From a virus: DNA of 21,556 bases. The stretch covers positions 1 through 21,556 of the IMG/VR virus record IMGVR_UViG_3300009514_000788, one strand, 5' to 3'. Shown one piece after another: positions 14,191 to 19,654 of the stretch (positions are counted from its first letter, which is position 1; every line of letters starts with the position of its first letter). The notes beneath the pieces were generated by a model. That model made no database searches, had not been told where the DNA came from, and worked only from the letters and a program-made list of their open reading frames with translations. The position numbers and the translations under genes are program-made.

Positions 14191-14754
14191 TCAAAATAGA
14201 GACCTATATAGCTCGGACGCATACGCAACGTCACTTAGCTTCCGGTTAGAAAATCGCGTGTCTTCGATGGGAACTTTGAATACAAGGTTTTCAGTGATGA
14301 AGCCCGGTATCTCAAATTTCGGCTCGGTGTGACCTTCTGGGAGTTCAACTTCGGCAAGCACAAAGTAAGTGTCGCCCTCTGAGGTTTTCAGGAAATCAAC
14401 ATCCCAAATTTCTTCACACTCAAAGTTAGGATCGTATCCCGTCATTATTTTATATCGGAATTTTGTAACCCGAGTCTTAGTCTTTCTCCAAATATCTTTG
14501 AAATCTCTTTCTGGAATCTTCGTTGATATTTCGATTACGCGGGCCGTCGGAGATTGAATGCTAAACTTAGCCTGCATGTAATGTCGGGTAAGACCCGTAT
14601 CGCTTTCGAGTTCCTTACGGATTCGAAGTTGATGTCCATTCCCTTTGCCGACGTAGCCTTGTGAAATTCTGAAGGCTCGTCCTAGTTTTCTTGCTTCGTA
14701 GTGAAGACTGTCGTCCAGCTTAAGAACGTGTTTGATTTCGTTTTCTGTTGGCAT
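14191..14754 (-). CDS. CYTH-domain protein (triphosphate tunnel metalloenzyme)
   Basis: A 187-residue protein with the signature ExExK at residues 4-8 (ENEIK). The rest of the tunnel-fold pattern follows: QGYVG (32-36), RIRK (44-47), a Lys in QAKF (61-64), Arg and Glu in RVIEIS (72-77), KTRVTKFRYKI (93-103), WDVDF (117-121), AEVELPEG (134-141) and the terminal 'RFSNRKLS' segment. The family binds triphosphates with Mg or Mn: thiamine triphosphatase, inorganic triphosphatase or class IV adenylate cyclase. The substrate cannot be told here. Its ATG directly follows the TAA of the ferritin-like gene with no gap. In a phage it might alter nucleotide or polyphosphate pools; that is inference. Confidence 0.82.
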   Translation of the reverse strand: MPTENEIKHVLKLDDSLHYEARKLGRAFRISQGYVGKGNGHQLRIRKELESDTGLTRHYMQAKFSIQSPTARVIEISTKIPERDFKDIWRKTKTRVTKFRYKIMTGYDPNFECEEIWDVDFLKTSEGDTYFVLAEVELPEGHTEPKFEIPGFITENLVFKVPIEDTRFSNRKLSDVAYASELYRSLF

Positions 14755-15186
14755 TTACATCCCCATCAGCATCTGGCGAATGTGGTCAGCGTCGGCAGCC
14801 GAGTCTTTCATCTGGTCTTCCATGAACATGCGAATTCTTTCCCCTTCGACTGACTTAACCTGTGAAGCTTGGTGCATTCGCTCCATGTAGTTTTCAACGA
14901 CTTCCAATTCCATGGAATGGGCATATCTGAGAATATCTGCGGGGTCAGTAAGATTCGATGCAAACCCACTAACCGTGGCAGTTGGCTTGCCGCCACAAGC
15001 GAGAATCATATCGCCGAACTGCTGGATATGCAGCATCTCGCCTTGGGCTTCGCGGAGTAGAAAAGATCGAATTGCCTCACGGTGAAGACCATTCACCATA
15101 ACGGCGGCATGCATATAGAAATGCCAGTGCTTGTATTCGTTGGAAAGGTCAGAATTAAGTAGGGTCAACAATGCGTCGAGCGTCAT
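14755..15186 (-). CDS. Bacterioferritin-like diiron protein
   Basis: A 143-residue four-helix protein. Ligand-type residues occur at bacterioferritin-like spacing: Glu17 (NEYKHW), Glu50 and His53 (QGEMLHI), Glu93 (SMELEVV), and Asp132 with His135 (ADADHIRQML). The E-xx-H and D-xx-H pairs are the usual diiron ligands, with Asp in place of the last Glu and the final pair shifted by five residues. It may oxidise and store Fe(II) or detoxify peroxide. AGGAG precedes ATG 15186. It heads the operon with the CYTH gene and is divergent from a Dps-like gene, so the two ferritins are probably regulated together. Confidence 0.78.
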   Translation of the reverse strand: MTLDALLTLLNSDLSNEYKHWHFYMHAAVMVNGLHREAIRSFLLREAQGEMLHIQQFGDMILACGGKPTATVSGFASNLTDPADILRYAHSMELEVVENYMERMHQASQVKSVEGERIRMFMEDQMKDSAADADHIRQMLMGM

Positions 15187-15302
15187 ATTTGTCTCCTGTA
15201 TGTCTATAGTATCGTGTTGAAGAGAGTCCGATGTTTAGCTTTTCCTTCACTTTTTCTGAAATCAGGGAAAGGCTTCTATATATCTTCGACGTGAAGACAT
15301 AC
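15187..15302. promoter_or_regulatory. Divergent promoter region between two ferritin genes
   Basis: The palindromic CTATAG near 15201-15206 lies between the two genes and can give -10-like boxes on both strands (TACTAT or TATAGA on minus; TATAGT on plus). A TATATA box at 15277-15282 lies 20 bases before ATG 15303. The region could hold promoters for both genes. The plus frame is also open from ATG 15231, so part of it may be coding. Confidence 0.35.
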
Positions 15303-15773
15303 ATGCAATTTATCGAAAAGAAGGAATCCCTTGAAAGCAAAGATACCAAGGGCTTACTCCAAGAAACGCTAGCAGTTCTTAGGGCTCTCTCCTGGAGTCA
15401 CTACGCTAGCCACTGGCAGTCAAAGGGCTCCAACTTCTATGGCAATCATCTGCTGTTTCAGCGGCTCTACGAGGCCGTCGATGATGAATTCGACACGCTT
15501 GCAGAGAAACTCGTAGCCTATTTTGGAGAAGAAGCCGTCAAGATGGATGACGCCATGGATCGAGCTAAAGTCTGGGTCGAGAAGTGGAGTAAAACTGGAG
15601 ACGTGGTTGATCGGGCTCTCAACGCCGAGCAAGACCTTCAACGCGTACTGGCCGAAGTTTACGACAGAATCAAGAATTCTGACGACATGAGCTTGGGACT
15701 AGATGATTATCTAATGGCCGTCGCTAACACCCATGAGACTCATCTTTACTTGGTTCAACAGGTCAAGCGTTAA
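15303..15773 (+). CDS. dps: Dps-like ferritin (DNA-protection/iron storage)
   Basis: A 156-residue protein from ATG 15303. His37 (SHWQSKG), His49 (NHLLF), Asp64 and Glu68 (DEFDTLAEK) occur at spacings 12, 15 and 4, the same as the Dps ferroxidase ligands His51, His63, Asp78 and Glu82 of E. coli; the Asp67 equivalent is Gln53. HWQSKGSNFYGNHLLFQRLY is the classic Dps 'HW...G.nF...H..f' motif. Dps forms a 12-mer that oxidises Fe(II) with H2O2 and often binds DNA, though the N-terminus here is not strongly basic. ATG 15231 is an in-frame alternative start giving 180 residues. Its stop overlaps the convergent peptidase gene through TTAA (15770-15773). Confidence 0.85.
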   Translation: MQFIEKKESLESKDTKGLLQETLAVLRALSWSHYASHWQSKGSNFYGNHLLFQRLYEAVDDEFDTLAEKLVAYFGEEAVKMDDAMDRAKVWVEKWSKTGDVVDRALNAEQDLQRVLAEVYDRIKNSDDMSLGLDDYLMAVANTHETHLYLVQQVKR

Positions 15774-16777
15774 GAGGACGTGTTTCTCGCCGACATAGTC
15801 TTGTCGATTTCCATCAGCACTTCGAACGCAAATCGTGCAACCTCTGTCATTCCATCGTAATCGACTTTTTCAGCAGTATCTTTAGTCGTGTGGTAATAGG
15901 GATGATCGCCGGTATGGAAGAAGATGATTGGTACTCCTCTGCGAGCCCAATGAGCGTGATCAGAACGACTGGTGGCTGTATCTGAAGTCTTTGCAGTGAA
16001 GCTGTACTTATCATCGACGCGATGCAGGATATCAGTCAAAGTTTTGTTGCGGCCAGAACCATAGGTTCCCAACTGGCTTTGATTCTTGAGATATCCCACC
16101 ATATCGAAATTCAGCATAGCGACGGTGTTTTCATGAGGAAAGCATGGATGTTTTGCATAAATCTCTGAACCAATAAGCCCGTCTTCTTCTGAAGAAAAAG
16201 CAATAAACACAATGCTGTAATTCAGTTGGTCTTTGATCTTGCTGACGGCTTCAGCAATTTCCAGCAGTGTGGCGATTCCAGAGGCATTGTCATCAGCCCC
16301 ATTGTAGATGCCTCGTGAGTTGCTACCCAAATGATCTAAATGGGCTCCCAGGACAATCACTTTGTCTTTGTTCTTTCCTGGAAAGTAACCAACGATATTG
16401 CTTGTCATGATTCCCTTGTAGCGGAACTGTTGATGAAAGCCCTTATCTGACAGACATGGCTGCATGCCGTAAGACATGAATTCATGAAAGACATAGTTAT
16501 AAGCAAGCGTGAATCCCTCAGTTCCAGGTTTGCGGCCAGCCAACTCGTCTGAGGCCAAGTATTCGACAAACTCCTTAAGCTCAGGAGTTGTAATGCTTTG
16601 TACTGCACCAGCAATTGTAGCCTTGGGAAGGATTGGCGGAGACGGGACGGGGTGCGGAGTAACGATTGGCGTTTCAAACTCAGGAACACTTGGTTCGGAG
16701 ATGAAAGCCTTATCGATAAAGCCAAAGACAAAATAGAAGATAACCGCCGCAACGGTGATTTTGATGAATTTCTGCAT
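15770..16777 (-). CDS. Membrane-anchored M28 family zinc peptidase
   Basis: A 335-residue protein from ATG 16777, with AGGAGG 7 bases upstream; the ATG at 16795 would place that site inside the gene. Residues 8-22 are a hydrophobic anchor or signal, followed by a Pro-rich linker (28-52). M28 motifs are present in order: AHLDH (His146, Asp148), GADDNASG (Asp162/163), SSEED (Glu197, Glu198), NFDMVGY (Asp225) and DHPYYHTTKDT (His296). These supply the two zinc ions and the catalytic Glu of this aminopeptidase family. The active domain should lie outside the cytoplasmic membrane. A small membrane protein gene lies 21 bases upstream in the same unit. Confidence 0.85.
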   Translation of the reverse strand: MQKFIKITVAAVIFYFVFGFIDKAFISEPSVPEFETPIVTPHPVPSPPILPKATIAGAVQSITTPELKEFVEYLASDELAGRKPGTEGFTLAYNYVFHEFMSYGMQPCLSDKGFHQQFRYKGIMTSNIVGYFPGKNKDKVIVLGAHLDHLGSNSRGIYNGADDNASGIATLLEIAEAVSKIKDQLNYSIVFIAFSSEEDGLIGSEIYAKHPCFPHENTVAMLNFDMVGYLKNQSQLGTYGSGRNKTLTDILHRVDDKYSFTAKTSDTATSRSDHAHWARRGVPIIFFHTGDHPYYHTTKDTAEKVDYDGMTEVARFAFEVLMEIDKTMSARNTSS

Positions 16778-16798
16778 GAGACGCCTCCTAGTCATAGT

Positions 16799-16966
16799 CT
16801 AGTCAGTAGTCTCATCTTCCTTGCGGAACTTTTTACTTAGCTTCTGCCAAAATGTGTATGTAAAAAAAGCTACAGTTGATTGGATTATTGCTTGTAAAGC
16901 GATTGCAATGATGCTCACACCACAAACAGTAACTTCGACTAAAGATCGCTTGTTCTTATCTTCCAT
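16799..16966 (-). CDS. 55-residue single-pass membrane protein
   Basis: A short gene with a near-perfect ribosome site (GAGGAGG, 5 bases before ATG 16966). The product begins MEDKNKRSLVEVTVCG, has one hydrophobic segment (about residues 11-38, containing VSIIAIALQAIIQ) and ends in a charged tail (KLSKKFRKEDETTD). It is followed after 21 bases by the M28 peptidase gene, so the two form an operon. The size and layout are like a small phage membrane protein such as a holin or antiholin, but nothing specific supports that. The ribosome site and coupling make it a likely real gene. Confidence 0.65.
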   Translation of the reverse strand: MEDKNKRSLVEVTVCGVSIIAIALQAIIQSTVAFFTYTFWQKLSKKFRKEDETTD

Positions 16967-17073
16967 GCAAACCTCCTCAATATCTATTCAGACGCCATCA
17001 CACCTGAAAATTATTAAGAATTGGCCTATCGGTGCATTTATACTTATGGTCAGTTTTTTCGAGGAGGAATTTT
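16967..17073. promoter_or_regulatory. Divergent promoter region, terminase side
   Basis: TTTATACT near 17038-17045 lies about 28 bases before the terminase ATG and may be its -10 box. On the minus strand TAGATAT just upstream of the GAGGAGG ribosome site may serve the small membrane protein gene. GAGGAGG at 17061-17067 is the terminase ribosome site and decides the start at 17074. Confidence 0.35.
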
Positions 17074-18777
17074 ATGAGTGTAGATCAATTCACGGAATGG
17101 CAGGAGGCTGAGTTCATTAAATGTGCCAGCAGCTTCAGCTATTTCTCAGCTAATTATTTGAGGATTCTCCATCCTAAAGAAGGCTTGGTGAACTTCAAGC
17201 TCTACGGATACCAAGAACGTGTAGTTCAGGCTTTCAATGAGCATCGTTTCAATATCATGCGTAAGTTCCGTCAGGGTGGTCTGACGACACTCTCTGTGAC
17301 TTGGGCTTTATGGCGATGCATGTTCAAAATGGACCAAGTTATCTTGATCATGTCACGTACTGATCGAGAAGCTGTGGAAGCCGGAGAAATTGTTGCAAGA
17401 GCTATTCGCAGCCTTAAGAGTGAACACCCATGGCTTACGCCTAGACTGTTGGACTCCAGTAAACACGAGAAAACGTTTGCTGATACCAATAGTCGCATCA
17501 TGTGCTACGGGCCAGAGGGTGCTCGCGGTAAAGCTGTTACCTACTTAATCATCGACGAAGCAGCGTTCGTTACTAATATGGAAGAGTATTGGATCGATAT
17601 GTATCCAATCGTTTCTACTGGTGGTAACGTTATCGTTATCTCGACGGTTAATGGTATTGGTAACTGGTACGAAGAAACGTATCACGAAGCTGAGCGTGGA
17701 GAAAACGAGTTCCATATCATCGAACTCGATTATCTAGAGCATCCAGACTACTGTGATCCCGAATGGGCGAGAGCCACTCGACGCCAAATTGGCGAAAAGG
17801 GCTGGCGGCAGGAAGTTTTGCGGGAATTCATTGGTTCTGGCGACAACTACATCAAGACTGAGGTTCTTCAGGAACTCGACGATCACACTCGTAATCGTCC
17901 ACCAATCAAAAAGCTCTTTGAAGAATGGGATACAGATAAGGTCTCCCAGGGTCTTGCGGAATCAAAGAGCATCTTCAAGGGTTCTGAACTTGACCTCTGG
18001 ACAAAGGGTGCTCTTTGGATTTGGAAAGAACCAAAAGAAGGGAGTCAGTACATCATCGGTGTCGATGTTGCAGAGGGTGTTGGTGATGACGGAGACAATA
18101 GTGCTTTCCAGATTATTGATTCAAGCACCTGTGAACAGGTGGGTGAATTCTCTAGTAACCTAGTACCGCCACAAATCTACGCAATGATTATCGCTCGGAT
18201 TGGCATGTACTACAACGAAGCTCTCGTAGCTGTTGAAAATGTCGGGCCAGGATTAGCTGTCATAGATAAGCTTATCCACACACTCTATTATGGCAATCTC
18301 TATTACCATCGAGTCAAGACTCAAGAAAAACCGGGAATTGTAATGAATAAGTCAATTCGCCCAGTGGTTCTAGAGTCGATGCAGAACTATATCGAAAACC
18401 GACTGTGCAAGATCAACAGCACTCGTTTAGTGCGTGAGCTAAAAACATTCGTTTTTGATAGAAACAAGAAACGAGCCGAAGCTCGAAAGGGACATCACGA
18501 CGATTTGATCATGGCTTTGTCAATTGCATTTCATGTAAGAGACCATCATGTTCGTGATGTGCCACTAGGAGCAATTCTGCCGGACAATATCACAGAGAGC
18601 CATAAGAACTCGATGTTAGAAAAAATTCGAAAAGAGATTGAAGATGCGGCCCCTGAAGACTTCTTCGCCAAGAAAGATGACGAGAAACATCCTTGGGAAT
18701 ATGAAGATTTGCTTCCTGGAGCTATTTTCAAATTCGAACGGCCGCAAGAAGGTCTCTTAAAGGAGTTTGACTGGTGA
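17074..18777 (+). CDS. terL: Terminase large subunit (T4 gp17-like)
   Basis: The 567-residue DNA-packaging motor, starting at ATG 17074 behind GAGGAGG; an upstream ATG at 17032 lacks such a site. The ATPase domain has a Walker A variant KFRQGGLTT (64-72), in which the usual GKT lysine is Leu and Lys64 precedes, as in many 'K-x-RQ-x-G' terminases. Walker B is TYLIIDEAAF (Asp161, Glu162), and VISTVNG (188-194) is the coupling motif. The nuclease domain has GVDVAEG (Asp331), VAVENVG (Glu388) and HHDDLIMAL (Asp476/477), the RNase H-like acidic triad. It pumps DNA into the head through the portal and cuts concatemers. The next gene starts inside its stop codon (GTGA). Confidence 0.95.
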   Translation: MSVDQFTEWQEAEFIKCASSFSYFSANYLRILHPKEGLVNFKLYGYQERVVQAFNEHRFNIMRKFRQGGLTTLSVTWALWRCMFKMDQVILIMSRTDREAVEAGEIVARAIRSLKSEHPWLTPRLLDSSKHEKTFADTNSRIMCYGPEGARGKAVTYLIIDEAAFVTNMEEYWIDMYPIVSTGGNVIVISTVNGIGNWYEETYHEAERGENEFHIIELDYLEHPDYCDPEWARATRRQIGEKGWRQEVLREFIGSGDNYIKTEVLQELDDHTRNRPPIKKLFEEWDTDKVSQGLAESKSIFKGSELDLWTKGALWIWKEPKEGSQYIIGVDVAEGVGDDGDNSAFQIIDSSTCEQVGEFSSNLVPPQIYAMIIARIGMYYNEALVAVENVGPGLAVIDKLIHTLYYGNLYYHRVKTQEKPGIVMNKSIRPVVLESMQNYIENRLCKINSTRLVRELKTFVFDRNKKRAEARKGHHDDLIMALSIAFHVRDHHVRDVPLGAILPDNITESHKNSMLEKIRKEIEDAAPEDFFAKKDDEKHPWEYEDLLPGAIFKFERPQEGLLKEFDW

Positions 18778-19064
18778 AGACACATGCCTTGCAAGCAATC
18801 CCACACATTCAGCGTGCCTTAGCAACATTAGATAATGATCTTGCGTCTAGTGAAGCCAGGATGTTGCTTCGTCGAGCCTTGGTAAAGCTTGAGGAAACTC
18901 AAACTAAAAGAGATAAGCGGAATGCCGCATCCAAGAGCTATGCCGAAGCCGCCCTGAATAAGGATAAGAAGTGGTGGGAGGCAATCAAGGAAGGTGCATC
19001 TAAGCAGGTTGATGGCGAGACCCTAAGTGATATTGCATCCGATTTAGGTATCTCTGATACCTAG
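18774..19064 (+). CDS. Small helical protein after the terminase
   Basis: A 96-residue protein starting at GTG 18774 in a GTGA overlap with the terminase stop. It is entirely charged and helical (ARMLLRRALVKLEETQTKRDK), and ends with a possible short helix-turn-helix-like stretch (GETLSDIASDLGISDT). A small-terminase or neck function would fit the position, but the sequence does not prove it. Its last 65 bases overlap the convergent sulfotransferase-like gene, an unusually long overlap. One of the two 3' ends may therefore be misjudged, although both frames are open. Confidence 0.5.
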   Translation: MKTHALQAIPHIQRALATLDNDLASSEARMLLRRALVKLEETQTKRDKRNAASKSYAEAALNKDKKWWEAIKEGASKQVDGETLSDIASDLGISDT

Positions 19065-19578
19065 TCTCCGCTAGTTGCTCAACTTGCTCCGGCATTTGGT
19101 AGTAGATTCGCCGCTGAAAAAGGCTAGCCCTTAACGGCTTCTTTAAGCCAATCTGGCCGCTGATTTCATTCAACTTCTCTTGCGATCCAAGTTCTTCCCA
19201 GTGCAGCAATGCTGCCTTCGGTGTTCTCTTGCTTTGCTCGGCAAGTCTTCTCAGTCTGAATCGGTAATAGTTGTACGCTTCAGTAGGACTGAAGTATTGT
19301 TTGCCTGAGATATCGCTTAGCGATATCTCAGGCTTACGCAAGAAGTAAAGAAAGAAACAATTTCTTTCGAACCACTTTGACTGGATATCGAAATTGTTCT
19401 TGATTACATCGGCAATGAAATAAGCGTTGTGGTCATCAAACTGGTCTAAGTCAGTGGGATGTTTATAAGCGTGGGGGAAATCTGCCGCGTAGATGTATGC
19501 GTGGTGATTGAGGACTGTAATCAGGTCTTCGAACCCCGAACCGTAATGGGTGTTAATGAAGATCATTGGTTTTTTCAT
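19000..19578 (-). CDS. Sulfotransferase-like protein
   Basis: A 192-residue protein. MIFINTHYGSGFEDLITVL (5-23) resembles the 5'-phosphosulfate loop region of sulfotransferases. FFLYFLRKPEISLSD (75-89) resembles the 'RdPrd..lS' 3'-phosphate motif. YYRFRLRRLAEQSKR (104-118) and LLHWEELGSQEKLNEI (124-139), followed by IGLKKPL, match the usual late segment 'l.YEdL...p...l..I..FLGl'. Such enzymes use PAPS to sulfate small molecules or sugars. The match is partial and judged by eye. A 31-base perfect palindrome lies within the coding sequence over residues 83-92. It interrupts the terminase-portal gene order on the opposite strand. Confidence 0.42.
   Translation of the reverse strand: MKKPMIFINTHYGSGFEDLITVLNHHAYIYAADFPHAYKHPTDLDQFDDHNAYFIADVIKNNFDIQSKWFERNCFFLYFLRKPEISLSDISGKQYFSPTEAYNYYRFRLRRLAEQSKRTPKAALLHWEELGSQEKLNEISGQIGLKKPLRASLFQRRIYYQMPEQVEQLAETRYQRYLNRMQYHLGSRHQPA
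19303..19333. repeat. 31-base perfect inverted repeat inside the sulfotransferase-like gene
   Basis: GCCTGAGATATCGCT is followed after one T by its exact reverse complement, giving 15 base pairs around a single base (a 13-14-base-pair stem if folded as RNA). It encodes PEISLSDISG in the minus-strand gene. No T run follows, so it is not a standard terminator. Confidence 0.8.
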
Positions 19579-19654
19579 GGATGACTCTTACATAATTAGG
19601 GTTATGTTACTCTTAAACTGTAGTACATAAAAGGATTTAATCGGAGAAAGCATC
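19579..19654. promoter_or_regulatory. Divergent region upstream of portal gene
   Basis: A 76-base gap between the minus ATG 19578 and plus ATG 19655. It contains the inverted repeat ACATAA - TTAGGG - TTATGT at 19590-19607, a possible operator. GGAG lies about 8 bases before the portal ATG. TACATAAA near 19624 could be a -10 box for the portal gene. Confidence 0.35.

Noticed and set aside
13772-14332. Plus-strand open frame running across the terminator at 13888-13922
   Set aside because: It reads through a strong hairpin and lies antisense to two better-supported genes.
15231-15302. Longer start for the Dps-like gene
   Set aside because: The extra 24 residues are not needed for the Dps fold, and the ATG at 15303 has a TATATA box 20 bases upstream. 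It was kept as an alternative only.
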